Positions 36,893 through 47,502 of a stretch of 64,000 bases of DNA are shown in pieces; position 1 is the stretch's first letter, and the number at the start of each line of letters is the position of its first letter. The position numbers were made by a program, and so were the translations under genes. The notes under the pieces were generated by a model. That model saw only the letters and a list, made by a program, of their open reading frames with translations, did no database searches and was not told the origin of the DNA. The stretch spans positions 1 to 64,000 of the forward strand of contig CAZFYG010000001.1 in assembly GCA_964523375.1 (NCBI GenBank), in the 5' to 3' direction. Origin of the DNA: CAJQGY01 sp964523375. Lineage in GTDB: Bacteria; Pseudomonadota; Gammaproteobacteria; Magnimaribacterales; D2472.

Positions 36893-37652
36893 GCTCTCTT
36901 TTCTCAAAGAAAGCTTTTACGGCTTCACGATTTTCTGAACTACCAGTTAATGTTGTTTGAATATCGCCCTCTAAGCCATAAGTATCCCAGTAACTATTGT
37001 TCAGTGATTCTCTCATTAATTTTTTTGTATGCATTAATGATTGAGGCGATCTTTTTGCCAGATTAATTGCCCATTTTTCCGTATATTCTTCCAGTTCATC
37101 CTCTAAAACAACCTTATTAGCTATACCAAACTGCAAGCATTCATCAGAGAAAATTTTCTTTGCTTCAATAGCATATTCGTAGGCTTTGCCGTAACCCATG
37201 AATTTAGGAAGAGTCCATGAAAGACCTCCATCTGGAACAAGGGCTATATTACTAAAGACTGACATAATATATGCATTTTTAGACATTACCCTTAAATCAC
37301 ATGCAAGAGCCAAGGCAGCCCCTATTCCTGCAGCTGGACCATTTATAGAAGCAATAACTGGTTTTTCCATATGAATAATATTTTGGAATATTGGTTTGTA
37401 GCCTCTTTCAAGCGCATCCTTTGAGCTGCTCCAGCTGGCTGATCTTTCTCCAAGATCTGCTCCAGCTGAAAAACCTTTGCCATTTCCTGTAATAATTAAG
37501 ACTCTAATCTCTTTATCTGCGCCAACTTGCGAGGTAGCTGCCTGTAAATCCCACATTAATTGTTCATTAAAAGCATTTAATACATTGGGTCTATTTAATT
37601 TTATGGTCGCAATATTATTTAATTTTATAAGTTCTAATGTTTCAAAGTTCAT
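36879..37652 (-). CDS. Enoyl-CoA hydratase/isomerase family protein
   Basis: A 257-residue crotonase. Oxyanion-hole motifs are KGFSAGADLGER (near 59) and NGPAAGIGAALALACDLR (near 105-122). The segment LVPDGGLSWTLPKFMG is of the PaaG-like kind, where the first catalytic Glu of true hydratases is replaced by Asp. Exact substrate is unclear: beta-oxidation or aromatic-CoA isomerisation are possible. It is 29 bp upstream-adjacent to tilS in the minus run's 3' region and convergent with leuA. Confidence 0.85.
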   Translation of the reverse strand: MNFETLELIKLNNIATIKLNRPNVLNAFNEQLMWDLQAATSQVGADKEIRVLIITGNGKGFSAGADLGERSASWSSSKDALERGYKPIFQNIIHMEKPVIASINGPAAGIGAALALACDLRVMSKNAYIMSVFSNIALVPDGGLSWTLPKFMGYGKAYEYAIEAKKIFSDECLQFGIANKVVLEDELEEYTEKWAINLAKRSPQSLMHTKKLMRESLNNSYWDTYGLEGDIQTTLTGSSENREAVKAFFEKREPNFD

Positions 37653-37681
37653 CTTTAATTCCCATTTTAGTTGATTCTAGT

Positions 37682-38638
37682 TTAACTCTTGTGGATATGA
37701 ATAGTTTTATTTTTATAAGTAATATAGCCGCCTGGCTGATCCTTGTCAGACCTGCTCCAGCTAACAATTGATTTTGGACCTGGTCTTGATAGTAAAAAAG
37801 TTTTTAGTATTTCTTCAATGACCTTTCTGCTGGGCATAGCTATATCATTTTTCTTGATAGAGGCTCGAAGAATCTCTACAGCTACTTCTCTTTCAACTGC
37901 TCTGAGATCATCTATAGGTATGGAATCAGAAATAAGACTTCCATAGGTTGTATTAAATAAATCATTGAAAATATCTAGCTTTGCATTAATTGAACTGGCA
38001 GTAGCATTAATTCTATTGGCAACTTTTGTCCAGCGACTATCTATGAGTGGCAATAGTTCATTTCTTGTAAAGTTTCTATCTTGTTCGTTTGTATGATTTG
38101 AAAGGTCTTCTACATACTCTAAATTATTTAACATTGCGTAGTCTTCTAGTTCTCTTTTGCTAAATGAAAGAAGTGGTCTTATTAAGAACCCTTTTCCTAG
38201 TGTTCTTTTTTCCTGAAGGCCTCTTATTCCATCAATACCAGTACCTCTAAATAACCTTAATAAGATTGTTTCAGCAACATCATCTTGGTGATGGGCAGTC
38301 AATACCTGACCTTCATTAGAAATTATATTTTGAAATATTTTATATCTTTCATTTCTAGCAGCAGACTCCAAGCCGCTTCCTTTACTAGTTATTTCTACTG
38401 ATGCAATGTGGAGCTTGATGGCTTTTTTATTGCAAAAATTTTTGCAATGATCTTCCCATGATTTACTTTGTTCATTCAAATTATGATTAACATGAATTGC
38501 TTCTAAGCTAATTTCATTATCTTTTGATAGTTCATGAAAAGCATGAAGAAGAACTGTGGAATCGACTCCTCCGCTATAAGCAATAAAGACCTTTTTCTTT
38601 AAATTTATTTTATTTAGTAAAGATGAAATATCCTGCAT
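37682..38638 (-). CDS. tilS: tRNA(Ile)-lysidine synthase, short form
   Basis: Converts C34 of the CAU-anticodon tRNA-Ile to lysidine so it reads AUA and accepts Ile. PP-loop motif AYSGGVDSTVLLHAF is near residue 20. Also present are the HxxDD motif AHHQDDVAETILLRLFRGTG and RPLLSFSKREL. At 318 residues it lacks most of the C-terminal domains of E. coli TilS (432). The catalytic domain and part of the central domain remain, as in short homologues. It follows accA by 1 bp. Confidence 0.94.
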   Translation of the reverse strand: MQDISSLLNKINLKKKVFIAYSGGVDSTVLLHAFHELSKDNEISLEAIHVNHNLNEQSKSWEDHCKNFCNKKAIKLHIASVEITSKGSGLESAARNERYKIFQNIISNEGQVLTAHHQDDVAETILLRLFRGTGIDGIRGLQEKRTLGKGFLIRPLLSFSKRELEDYAMLNNLEYVEDLSNHTNEQDRNFTRNELLPLIDSRWTKVANRINATASSINAKLDIFNDLFNTTYGSLISDSIPIDDLRAVEREVAVEILRASIKKNDIAMPSRKVIEEILKTFLLSRPGPKSIVSWSRSDKDQPGGYITYKNKTIHIHKS

Positions 38639-38640
38639 TT

Positions 38641-39639
38641 CTATTTACCAATTTTTAACAGCCTTTGATACCTTCTTTCGATAAGCTTTTCATTTGAGAG
38701 CTTTTGTAAACTAGATAAGTTTTTAATTAATGATTTTTTTATAATCTCTGATGTGAGATCGTAGTTTCTGTGTGCCCCACCAAGCGGCTCTTGGATAATC
38801 TCATCAATAATATTAATTTTTTTAAGCTCACTAGCTGATACTTTCATAGACTCCGCTGCTTTCTCAGCCTCGTCAGCAGATCTCCAAATAATAGATGCAC
38901 ATGCTTCTGGAGATGCAACTGAATAAGTTGCATATTCCAGCATAGATAAATGATCGCCCACGCTTATTGCAAGCGCCCCACCGGAACCGCCCTCACCTGT
39001 TACAACAACTAAAATTGGAGTTTTCAATTCAGACATGACTGCTAAGTTTCTTGCAATTGCTTCACTCTGGCCTCTCTCCTCACCCTCTATCCCAGGATAT
39101 GCTCCTGCAGTATCTATAAAAGTTATTATAGGCATAGAAAATTGCTCAGCCAACCTCATAAGTCTCTTAGCTTTTCTGTAGCCTTCTGGTTGCGGCATTC
39201 CAAAATTTCTTCGAACTTTTTCTTCAGTATCTCTCCCTTTCTCATGACCTATAATCATTACGGGCGTATCATTCAAGTAAGCCAGCCCACCAACAATTGA
39301 GGCGTCATCGGCAAATTGCCTATCTCCGTGAAGCTCATCGAAATCTTTAAAGATTCTTTTAATAAAGTCCAATGTGTGTGGTCTTTGAGGATGTCTTGCT
39401 ACTTGAACTGTTTCCCATGTTGTAAGTTTAGAATATATCTTTTTAATTAGCTGCTCTCTATCCTTTTCAAGAGATTCAATTTGAGACTTAATTGCTGGGT
39501 TTCCAATATCAGCAAGCTTTAGTGCGCTAATTTTTTCTGATACTTCTTGAATAGGCTTTTCAAACTCAAGAAATTTTTGGTCTCTCTCGTGAAAAGTTTG
39601 TTCATATTTGTTTAGATTTTCTTGTTTAATATTACTCAT
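38641..39639 (-). CDS. accA: Acetyl-CoA carboxylase carboxyltransferase subunit alpha
   Basis: With AccD, transfers CO2 from biotin to acetyl-CoA to make malonyl-CoA for fatty acids. The 332-residue length is typical. The core has [19 protein letters not shown] and [20 protein letters not shown], then [11 protein letters not shown], all family signatures. It overlaps dnaE by 4 bp, the standard dnaE-accA order. Confidence 0.97.
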   Translation of the reverse strand: MSNIKQENLNKYEQTFHERDQKFLEFEKPIQEVSEKISALKLADIGNPAIKSQIESLEKDREQLIKKIYSKLTTWETVQVARHPQRPHTLDFIKRIFKDFDELHGDRQFADDASIVGGLAYLNDTPVMIIGHEKGRDTEEKVRRNFGMPQPEGYRKAKRLMRLAEQFSMPIITFIDTAGAYPGIEGEERGQSEAIARNLAVMSELKTPILVVVTGEGGSGGALAISVGDHLSMLEYATYSVASPEACASIIWRSADEAEKAAESMKVSASELKKINIIDEIIQEPLGGAHRNYDLTSEIIKKSLIKNLSSLQKLSNEKLIERRYQRLLKIGK

Positions 39640-42600
39640 TTTTGTTTACTCAAACTAATAGCATCAGCACCAAATATATCAATTATCTTATTTACTTTCT
39701 GCAAATCGGGAAGAAAATTAAAGCTGTTACCTAATTCTATTATAGCTTCTGAATTGTTACTTATTACTTTAATGTTAATTTTACACCCCGAAGCTTCTTC
39801 CCAGAAATCTGAATCAATGTCATAAATGGATTTTGATAGATTTTCTAGACTGTTGATTTTAGACTTTGTTAGATCAATAGTTAAAGTTTTTAATTTATTT
39901 TGTAGCTCGCTATCTATACCCTTTACCTCTTTCACTCGCATTCTAAAAGATGAAACCCCCATCTCTTTTGATCTATAGTCATCTAGCTCAATTGAGCCTT
40001 TAATTACAAGAATTTCGCCTTCTTTAAGAATATTATGGCAATTTTCTAGGACATCACTAGAAACTACTCCATCCATAGTTCCGGTGCCATCATCAAAATT
40101 TATAAAAGTAAGTGGCTTGCCTGATCTGTCTCTAATCTGTCTTGAAGAATTAATTAATGCCACTAAAGCGCCTTTCTTAGAATCAATATCCAATCCACCA
40201 ATTTGAGAGGACCGCAAAATACTTACTTGGTTATTTATTGCATCTACAGGATGGCCAGATAAATAATAGCCTAGTGATTTTTTTTCAAGTGAAAGTAGTT
40301 CGCTTAGACCAAACTCTTCAATTTTTGAATATTTTTCATAAGGATCAAATTTATGATTTGTATTTGCAAAAAGATCTCCAGATTGCATCGTATTACCTGT
40401 AGGGTTCTTGGAGCCATCTTTTAACATATCAACAACACTTCTTATTGCAATACTCCTGGATGGAGCAATTTTATCAAATGCTCCAGATTGAGATAATGCT
40501 TCTAGTGACTTTTTGCCTCCAAGCTTAATGTCAACTTTCTTAGAAAAATCCCATAAATCTTTAAAGCTAGTTGATTCTCTTTTTGCACAAACATGTTTGA
40601 TAAAAGAATCTGCAACTCCCTTTATAGCTCCCAAGCCATATTCAATATTCATATCACTATTAACAACAAATCTTTTATTGCTAGATAAAATATCAGGGTT
40701 CAAGACACCAATGTCCATTCTTTTGCACTCTTGAATCAGTGAATAAATCTTATCAGTATTACCAAGTTCTGTTGATAAAACTGCTGCCATGAAATGTTCT
40801 GGATAATAAGTTTTTAAATATGCAGTCTGATATGAAATAAGTGCGTAGGCAGCTGAATGTGATTTGTTAAAACCATAGCCTGCGAACTTCTCTATTAAAT
40901 CAAATATTTTTTCAGCAACAGAGGCTTTTATATCATTTTTTTCACAGCCTTGTTTAAAGTATTTTCGCTGTTGCTCCATTTCTTCAACTTTTTTCTTACC
41001 CATGGCTCTTCTTAAAATATCAGCTTCACCAAGAGAGAAATCTGCTAGAACTCTTGCAGCTTCCATTACCTGCTCTTGATATAAAATAACGCCATATGTT
41101 TCAGACAGCACTGGTTCAAGTAACTCATGGGGGTAGGTAACTGGAGATTTGCCATGCTTTCTATCTACAAATTGATCATGCATGCCAGAATCTAAAGGCC
41201 CAGGCCTATAAAGAGCTAAAAGTGCAACAATTTCTTCAAATCTAGTTGGTTTTAATCTTTTAATGAGATCTCTCATGCCTGATGACTCTAATTGAAAGAC
41301 TGCCATTGTCTTACCAGAACTCAATAGATCAAAAACCTTTGGGTCATTTAAGGGAATCTTTTCAAGATCTACCTTGGACTTACCATCAATATTGATAGAC
41401 TTTAAGGCCCTATCAATGACAGTCAAAGTTCTTAATCCTAAGAAATCAAACTTTACTAGACCAATTTTTTCTACATCATCCTTATCAAATTGAGTCATAA
41501 CAGATTGAGACTGTCGATCATTATAGATTGGACAGAAATCAGAAATACTTCCAGGAGCAATTACAACACCACCTGCATGCTTCCCAACATTTCTTGCTAT
41601 ACCTTCAAGTTTGTATGCTAGGTCTACAACCTCTTTCACTTCCGGATCATCTTTGATGCTTTGATCGAATATAGGTTGCTCTTTCCTTGCTCTGTCTAGG
41701 GTCATACCAGGGGCAAAAGGTATCATTTTTGATATTCTATCTCCGAGAGCATATGGTCTACCAAGAGCTCTAGCAACATCTCTTACAACTGCTCTTGCTG
41801 CCATAGTCCCAAATGTAGCTATTTGTGCAACAGCTCCTGCTCCATACTTTTTACCAACATAATCAATAACCTTATCTCTTTTTTCCATACAAAAATCGAT
41901 ATCAAAATCTGGCATTGAAAGTCTTTCAGGATTTAAAAATCGTTCAAATAAAAGGCCATGCTCAATTGGATCAAGAGCCGTAATGCCAATTGCAAATGCT
42001 ACTAGCGAGCCTGCTCCGGACCCTCTTCCAGGGCCTACAGGAACTTCATTATTTTTTGACCATTCAATAAAGTCATAAACGATTAAAAAGTAACTTGAGA
42101 AACCCATTACTTTGATTTGTTCAAGCTCGTATTCAAGTCTCTTAATATAATTGTCTTTTTTATCTTCTTTAAAATCTTTAATGAACACATTAAGGCTTTT
42201 GAATGCCAATTCATTGAGAAAAGAATCAAAATTATGTTCTTTTGGTACAGGATATTCTGGAAGAAAGTATTCTTTTGTATCGATAGATACATTACAGCGC
42301 TTTGCTATCTCATTTGTATTAGTTACAACCTCGCTAATATTATCAAATAGTTCATACATTTCATCAGGTGACTTAAAATACTGCTCCGATGAGAATACTT
42401 TTTTTCTATTTGGATCATTAAGAGTCCTTCCGGTATTGATACAAACTTTAGTTTCATGAATATCATAATCTTCTTTATTTGCAAAAAGCACATCATTTGT
42501 AGCTATAACTGGGATGCCTTTTTTGGAAGCTATTGGAAGAATATTCTTAATATACTCAATTTCATTCTGTCTTTTAGTATTTTGAATCTCGATAACAAAA

Positions 42601-43085
42601 TCATCTTTAAAAAAATTTAAAAACTTATCTACTCTATCTTCAACTTCGTCCACTCTACCAAGGGTCATTAGCTCAAATAAGTGACTGGATTTTCCACCAG
42701 AAATAACTATTAAATCCTCTTTTATCTCACATAATTCATTGAACGTTATGATCGGAGATGAAAAGTTATAATTATTATGAGCTTGAGAAATAATTTTCAT
42801 TAAGCTGATATGGCCCTTATTTGTCTTTGCTAAACAGAGGAGCTCATGGGGCATTTCATCTCCATCAAAAATTACTCTCAGAGATACTCCTGATATTGGT
42901 TTTATGCCTGCTGACTCACATTTATTAAAAAATTTTACCAAGCCAAACATGTTTAAATTATCTGTAAGTGCAACAGATGGAATTGAATATTTCTTAGCCT
43001 GATCTACTATTTGATCTATAGTTAAAAGTCCTTGAGTTATACTAAATTCTGACGAAACTCGCAGATGCGAAAAAGTTTTATTCAT
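39636..43085 (-). CDS. dnaE: DNA polymerase III subunit alpha
   Basis: Replicative polymerase. At 1149 residues it is full length. It has an N-terminal PHP domain (1-280, [15 protein letters not shown]), a palm with catalytic Asp residues in [12 protein letters not shown] (near 390-400), a fingers motif [12 protein letters not shown] (near 745), and a C-terminal OB domain. The PHP metal residues look partly lost: the opening has HLRVSSEFS rather than an HxH pair, so proofreading is presumably by DnaQ. It follows rnhB by 3 bp. Confidence 0.98.
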   Translation of the reverse strand: MNKTFSHLRVSSEFSITQGLLTIDQIVDQAKKYSIPSVALTDNLNMFGLVKFFNKCESAGIKPISGVSLRVIFDGDEMPHELLCLAKTNKGHISLMKIISQAHNNYNFSSPIITFNELCEIKEDLIVISGGKSSHLFELMTLGRVDEVEDRVDKFLNFFKDDFVIEIQNTKRQNEIEYIKNILPIASKKGIPVIATNDVLFANKEDYDIHETKVCINTGRTLNDPNRKKVFSSEQYFKSPDEMYELFDNISEVVTNTNEIAKRCNVSIDTKEYFLPEYPVPKEHNFDSFLNELAFKSLNVFIKDFKEDKKDNYIKRLEYELEQIKVMGFSSYFLIVYDFIEWSKNNEVPVGPGRGSGAGSLVAFAIGITALDPIEHGLLFERFLNPERLSMPDFDIDFCMEKRDKVIDYVGKKYGAGAVAQIATFGTMAARAVVRDVARALGRPYALGDRISKMIPFAPGMTLDRARKEQPIFDQSIKDDPEVKEVVDLAYKLEGIARNVGKHAGGVVIAPGSISDFCPIYNDRQSQSVMTQFDKDDVEKIGLVKFDFLGLRTLTVIDRALKSINIDGKSKVDLEKIPLNDPKVFDLLSSGKTMAVFQLESSGMRDLIKRLKPTRFEEIVALLALYRPGPLDSGMHDQFVDRKHGKSPVTYPHELLEPVLSETYGVILYQEQVMEAARVLADFSLGEADILRRAMGKKKVEEMEQQRKYFKQGCEKNDIKASVAEKIFDLIEKFAGYGFNKSHSAAYALISYQTAYLKTYYPEHFMAAVLSTELGNTDKIYSLIQECKRMDIGVLNPDILSSNKRFVVNSDMNIEYGLGAIKGVADSFIKHVCAKRESTSFKDLWDFSKKVDIKLGGKKSLEALSQSGAFDKIAPSRSIAIRSVVDMLKDGSKNPTGNTMQSGDLFANTNHKFDPYEKYSKIEEFGLSELLSLEKKSLGYYLSGHPVDAINNQVSILRSSQIGGLDIDSKKGALVALINSSRQIRDRSGKPLTFINFDDGTGTMDGVVSSDVLENCHNILKEGEILVIKGSIELDDYRSKEMGVSSFRMRVKEVKGIDSELQNKLKTLTIDLTKSKINSLENLSKSIYDIDSDFWEEASGCKINIKVISNNSEAIIELGNSFNFLPDLQKVNKIIDIFGADAISLSKQK

Positions 43086-43088
43086 TTC

Positions 43089-43634
43089 CTATCTCACACC
43101 TTTAAAAGATTTTCTATGAATAAAGCATGATCCATGAATTTTTAGCATTTCTTTGTGTAATTTAGTTGGATAGCCTTTATGTCTATCAAACTCATAAATA
43201 GGATATTTTTTATCGAAATCAAGCATCAAATTGTCTCTATAAACTTTAGCAATAATAGAGGCGGCGCTTATTTCGCTTATTATTGCATCTCCACCTACAA
43301 TAGCCTCTTTTTTAAATTCTACATCTGGAAGATAGAGCCCATCAACCAAGACTTTATTCGGTTTTATATTTAAATTTAGTATAGCTCTTTTCATTGCCAA
43401 TAAAGATGCATTATGAATATTAATCTCATCAATTTCTTTGTGTGAGACCGATCCAAATGCAAAAAAAGAGTTCTGCATAATTAATGAACTTAGAAACTCT
43501 CTTTTATTTTTTGATATTTTTTTAGAGTCATTTAAGTCATCAATTGGAGTTTTTAAAATTACAGCAGCAGCAATAACGGGTCCAGCCAAGCAACCTCTTC
43601 CAACTTCGTCAACACCAGCTATAAGCTCTTTCAA
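43089..43634 (-). CDS. rnhB: Ribonuclease HII
   Basis: Removes ribonucleotides from DNA-RNA hybrids. At 181 residues it is slightly short but complete. The catalytic pair D9-E10 is in GVDEVGRGCLAGPV. Others are the Asp in VLVDGLYLP and ISEISAASIIAKVYRD. It overlaps lpxB by 4 bp, and lpxB-rnhB-dnaE is the standard order. Confidence 0.96.
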   Translation of the reverse strand: MKELIAGVDEVGRGCLAGPVIAAAVILKTPIDDLNDSKKISKNKREFLSSLIMQNSFFAFGSVSHKEIDEINIHNASLLAMKRAILNLNIKPNKVLVDGLYLPDVEFKKEAIVGGDAIISEISAASIIAKVYRDNLMLDFDKKYPIYEFDRHKGYPTKLHKEMLKIHGSCFIHRKSFKGVR

Positions 43635-44746
43635 GACAAGCTTAAAATTTCTTGAGCTACAGAATCAAAACCATCACCTTTGAGAGTAGCTTTAATTTCA
43701 TTTGAAAATGAGACTTTATTATGACTTTCCATCATGTGATAATTTATCTCTTTTGCGGTACATTTACTCTGAATTAATTCAGGATATGCAGGTTTGCTCA
43801 GCAAAAGATTAGGAAGACCTATGCAATCGACTTTAAGCATTCTAGAAATAATTGCGTAATTGATAAAATTAGTTTTATAACAAATAATTGGTGATGCATC
43901 TAGGACTGCGGCTTCAAGTGATGCCGTTCCAGATGTGATAATTGATTTATCTGAAATTGATAAGAAGTCCTGTGTAGCTCCTTGGCAAATCAAGAATGGA
44001 GCCTTGGTATTTTTAAGGTGTTTTTTAATATCAAGCATGCTTAATTCATCAGCGGTTGGGATTAAAAAAAATACATTATTATTGGCTTTGTAATGCAACT
44101 CCATAAAGTCTTTGTAAGTAGGCATCATATTTAAAATTTCTGAATTTCTACTGCCTGGGAGCACTGATATAAAAGTTCTATCTGCATCTAGTGAATATTT
44201 TTTTATAATATCCTCTTTGTTTCCTATAACAATCTCAGAAAAAGGGTGTCCCAGATGGGAGCTACTTAAACCTCTGTCTCTGTAAAAATCATGTTCAAAA
44301 TTAAACAGGCAAACAGTATGATCTATAAACTTTTCAATTTTTTTTATTCTGCCTTGTCTCCAACCCCACACTGATGGACTTACTAGCTGAATGTTTTTGC
44401 AAGTTTTTATTGGCTTAAGAGCCTTATGAATACCTATATTAAAATCTGGGGAATCAATACCAATGAAAAAATCTATTTCTTTATCATTAAATAAAGAAAT
44501 TAAATTATTCCTATTTGTCATAAGTTTCTTTAAATTTAATATGGGATCTATGATACCCATTAACTGAAGTTCTTTGAAATCAAAAAGCGAACTCAGCCCT
44601 AATGATTCTATCTTGGGACCGCCAACCCCAAATAATTCAAAATTATTGCCTTTAACAATTTCCTTGATGAGGTTATATCCTAAAATGTCGCCGGAATGCT
44701 CTCCAGCAACAACACCTATTTTTAATTTAGGTGTTTCTTGGTTCAC
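43631..44746 (-). CDS. lpxB: Lipid-A-disaccharide synthase
   Basis: GT19 glycosyltransferase joining UDP-2,3-diacylglucosamine and lipid X. The 371-residue length is typical. The N-terminal motif VVAGEHSGDILGYNLI and the central VSPSVWGWRQGRIKKIE are signatures. The nucleotide-binding half has LPGSRNSEI and SGTASLEAAV. It is peripheral at the inner membrane and starts right after lpxA ends. Confidence 0.97.
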   Translation of the reverse strand: MNQETPKLKIGVVAGEHSGDILGYNLIKEIVKGNNFELFGVGGPKIESLGLSSLFDFKELQLMGIIDPILNLKKLMTNRNNLISLFNDKEIDFFIGIDSPDFNIGIHKALKPIKTCKNIQLVSPSVWGWRQGRIKKIEKFIDHTVCLFNFEHDFYRDRGLSSSHLGHPFSEIVIGNKEDIIKKYSLDADRTFISVLPGSRNSEILNMMPTYKDFMELHYKANNNVFFLIPTADELSMLDIKKHLKNTKAPFLICQGATQDFLSISDKSIITSGTASLEAAVLDASPIICYKTNFINYAIISRMLKVDCIGLPNLLLSKPAYPELIQSKCTAKEINYHMMESHNKVSFSNEIKATLKGDGFDSVAQEILSLS

Positions 44747-45526
44747 TTATCTAGTGATCCCTCTTGAAGATATTTTTACAGAATCAATAAATCTTAATAA
44801 ATACTTATCGTTATATTTATTATTAAGTTCTTCAATTTTTGATAGAGCTTCCTCTAATTTTAATGATTTGCGGTATAAAAGCTTGTATGCTTTTTTAAGA
44901 TGTGAGATTGATTCCTCGCTGATGCCATTTCTTGATAAACCCACTGTATTTAAGCCAACAACTCTTGCTGGATGTGAAGCAGCTTTGACATAAGCAGGTA
45001 AGTCCATTGTGATCATTGTATTCATTCCAGTAAATGAACAATCCCCTATGTTGCAGAACTGATGGATAAGAGTATAACCTCCAAGAGTTACGTTATTTCC
45101 AACCTTTACATGGCCGGCTAAACCAGAATTATTTGCAAAAGTATTATTGTCGCCAACCACGCAGTCATGAGCAATGTGAGCATATGCCATAATTAAATTA
45201 TCATTACCTATTTGTGTAACTCCATTATCCTGAATTGTGCCCCTGTGAACTGTAACTCCCTCTCTGAATATATTGTTTTTTCCAATAATGAGCTTAGTGT
45301 CTTCGCCTTTAAATTTTTTATCAGGAGTATCTTCTCCAATAGAAGAAAATTGATAAATAGTGTTACCTTCATCTATTGATGTTGGGCCTTTTATGACAAC
45401 ATTTGAATGAACTTTGCATTTTGCACCTATATTCACACCTTTGCCAATAATACAGAAAGGTCCAATAACCGAACTCTCATCGATAATTGAATCAGGGTGA
45501 ATTATAGCTGTGGAGTGAATACTCAT
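44747..45526 (-). CDS. lpxA: UDP-N-acetylglucosamine acyltransferase
   Basis: First lipid A step, 3-O-acylating UDP-GlcNAc from an acyl-ACP. The 259-residue length is typical. A left-handed beta-helix of hexapeptide repeats spans about 5-185. Catalytic His is in MAYAHIAHDCVVGDN (near 117-125). A C-terminal helical cap holds GISEESISHLKKAYKLLYR. It shares one base with fabZ. Confidence 0.97.
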   Translation of the reverse strand: MSIHSTAIIHPDSIIDESSVIGPFCIIGKGVNIGAKCKVHSNVVIKGPTSIDEGNTIYQFSSIGEDTPDKKFKGEDTKLIIGKNNIFREGVTVHRGTIQDNGVTQIGNDNLIMAYAHIAHDCVVGDNNTFANNSGLAGHVKVGNNVTLGGYTLIHQFCNIGDCSFTGMNTMITMDLPAYVKAASHPARVVGLNTVGLSRNGISEESISHLKKAYKLLYRKSLKLEEALSKIEELNNKYNDKYLLRFIDSVKISSRGITR

Positions 45527-45966
45527 TACGCTGGTCTATCTGCACACATTATTGTTGCAGAGCAAGCTAATTCACTGTCAACTTCAGCTCTAACTTCAAA
45601 TTTCCAAATACCTCTTTTAACATTTTTAACTGAACTAAATAGATGCAAGGTGTCTCCTGGTCTTACTCTTTTTCTAAATCTTACATTATCAACACCAGCA
45701 AATACATACAAAGAGCCCTCTTCAGGGGTTTTACCCATAGTCTTGAAACCTAAAATACCAGATGCCTGAGCTAAAGCCTCTATGATAATAACTCCTGGCA
45801 TTATTGGATTTCCAGGAAAATGACCTCTTAAATAATATTCGGTTGGCAGAACATTTTTAATAGCGTGAATTGAATTTCCCTCATCAACCTCAACTATCTC
45901 ATCAACAAATAAGAACGGTTCTCTGTGAGGTAGATATTTTAAAACCTCTTCACTAGGTTGCGACAT
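45526..45966 (-). CDS. fabZ: 3-Hydroxyacyl-ACP dehydratase FabZ
   Basis: Dehydrates beta-hydroxyacyl-ACP in fatty acid elongation and competes with LpxA for hydroxyacyl-ACP. At 146 residues it is a single hotdog domain. Opening is LPHREPFLFVDEIVE. Active-site His is in GHFPGNPIMPGVIIIEALAQ, whose Glu is the second catalytic residue. It lies between lpxD (2 bp) and lpxA (1-bp overlap), linking both branches in one operon. Confidence 0.97.
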   Translation of the reverse strand: MSQPSEEVLKYLPHREPFLFVDEIVEVDEGNSIHAIKNVLPTEYYLRGHFPGNPIMPGVIIIEALAQASGILGFKTMGKTPEEGSLYVFAGVDNVRFRKRVRPGDTLHLFSSVKNVKRGIWKFEVRAEVDSELACSATIMCADRPA

Positions 45967-45968
45967 TT

Positions 45969-46907
45969 TTACTTCCTTCTTTTAATAAAAATTGAGGACT
46001 TTGCCCAATCTTTTGGTTTTTGTGCCGGCATTATACCTATATATTCACCACTTTCTTTAATACTTTTTGTGATTAATGTATGTGCTCCAACAGTAACATT
46101 ATCTGCAATATTGAGATGCCCTAGTACTCCAGAGAGGCCTCCCATTCTAAAATTTTTACCAATAACTGTTGATCCGGCAATAGCACAACATGCGGCAATT
46201 GCTGAGTGACTTCCAAGCTCTACATTATGAGCAATATGGACCTGATTATCTAGCTTTACACCGTCATGGATATTAGTATCCCCCAATGCACCCCTGTCAA
46301 TAGTGCAACCTGCTCCTATTTCAACGTTTGATCCAATAATCAAACTGCCAAGTTGCTCGATCTTTATATAACCATCTTTTGAAGGTGCATATCCAAACCC
46401 GTCAGAGCCAAGGACAGTTCCATTATGCACATGCGTATTACTGCCAACTTGCACATCAGAAACAAGGGATGAGTTTGCCCTAATGGATGAAAAATCTCCA
46501 ATTGAACAGTTAGGCCCAATATATACATTTGGCCCTATTACAACATTTTGACCAAGATTAGTTTCAGGAAATACTGTTGCTGTAGGATGAACGCTGCCTA
46601 TATTTTGCTTTGTTGAATTTGAACTAAATAGCGAGCTTGCTTTGGCAAAAGCCAAATAAGGATCATCGGTAACTAAATAGTTGCCTTCATCAATACCATC
46701 AATAGTATTTGGATGGACTATAAAAGCTAAAGCTTTTGAAGATGAAAGATATTTAGAATATTTTTGGTTTGATACAAATGATAGAGATCTGTCGTTTGCA
46801 TCTTGTAAAGTTTTTAAATTATCGACGATAGCATTACCATCGCCGATTAATTTAGTTTCTAAGAGCTTTGATAGCTCTAATAATGAGTAACTTTTACTGC
46901 TGGTCAC
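45969..46907 (-). CDS. lpxD: UDP-3-O-acylglucosamine N-acyltransferase
   Basis: Third lipid A step, N-acylating UDP-3-O-acyl-glucosamine. At 312 residues it is a little shorter than E. coli LpxD (341). The uridine-binding N-terminal domain (1-100) has RSLSFVSNQKYSKYL. A beta-helix follows (about 105-290) with catalytic His in VHIAHNVELG. It overlaps skp by one base. Confidence 0.97.
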   Translation of the reverse strand: MTSSKSYSLLELSKLLETKLIGDGNAIVDNLKTLQDANDRSLSFVSNQKYSKYLSSSKALAFIVHPNTIDGIDEGNYLVTDDPYLAFAKASSLFSSNSTKQNIGSVHPTATVFPETNLGQNVVIGPNVYIGPNCSIGDFSSIRANSSLVSDVQVGSNTHVHNGTVLGSDGFGYAPSKDGYIKIEQLGSLIIGSNVEIGAGCTIDRGALGDTNIHDGVKLDNQVHIAHNVELGSHSAIAACCAIAGSTVIGKNFRMGGLSGVLGHLNIADNVTVGAHTLITKSIKESGEYIGIMPAQKPKDWAKSSIFIKRRK

Positions 46908-47446
46908 TACTCGCTAGAAGCGGGCTTATTTGCAGCAACATCTAGCATAGATGTAACATCATCAGTCAAATCTAATGAAGGGTCGCTAAAAAGCAATGTT
47001 TCATTCTTTGCAAGTAAAACTGTTATTTGCTTTGCAGCTATAAGTTCTCCAATGATTTTTTGCATTGCTGGGCCACTTTCAGCGAAAACTTTTTGAGCTG
47101 TCTCTTCTTGAGCAGCCTGAACCTTACTTGCAAGAAATTCTAGATCTTTAGTTTTCTCTTGAATATCTCTTTGGGCCTCAGCAATCTCAGCTTGGGAAAG
47201 AGTTTCAGCGTCTTTTTGCAGGTTCTCTGCAAGCGTCTGTCTTTCTGCTTGTATTGATCTAGCTTCTTCAAGATTAGCAGCATAATCAGCATCTTCTTCA
47301 AGAGCCTTAAATGCATCTTGAGCTGCCTGTGTTGATAAAACAGCAGTTCTCATATCTATAACAGCAACTCCATTAGCTGATATAGCTGGAAGTGCCAAAA
47401 ATAGCACAGAAAGTGCTACTAAGTTAAATTTAAATTTGTTAATCAT
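46907..47446 (-). CDS. skp: Periplasmic chaperone Skp (OmpH family)
   Basis: Trimeric holdase for outer-membrane proteins on the way to BamA. At 179 residues it has a Sec signal peptide (1-24, cleaved near AISA-NG), then VAVIDMRTAV. A long charged Ala/Glu-rich coiled coil (about 60-130) forms the tentacles. Its position between bamA and lpxD matches E. coli. An Asp/Ser-rich C-terminal tail is longer than usual. Confidence 0.93.
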   Translation of the reverse strand: MINKFKFNLVALSVLFLALPAISANGVAVIDMRTAVLSTQAAQDAFKALEEDADYAANLEEARSIQAERQTLAENLQKDAETLSQAEIAEAQRDIQEKTKDLEFLASKVQAAQEETAQKVFAESGPAMQKIIGELIAAKQITVLLAKNETLLFSDPSLDLTDDVTSMLDVAANKPASSE

Positions 47447-47502
47447 GTCTACCCCTTATTGGAATTCTATATTTTATATTAAAACTCTTGAAAAATACTC
47501 AA

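Noticed and set aside
42107..42459. Open frames of 60-100 codons on either strand inside dnaE, and similar ones inside pnp, infB, bamA and others
   Set aside because: They lie wholly inside well-supported genes in other frames, have no recognisable domains, and are expected by chance.
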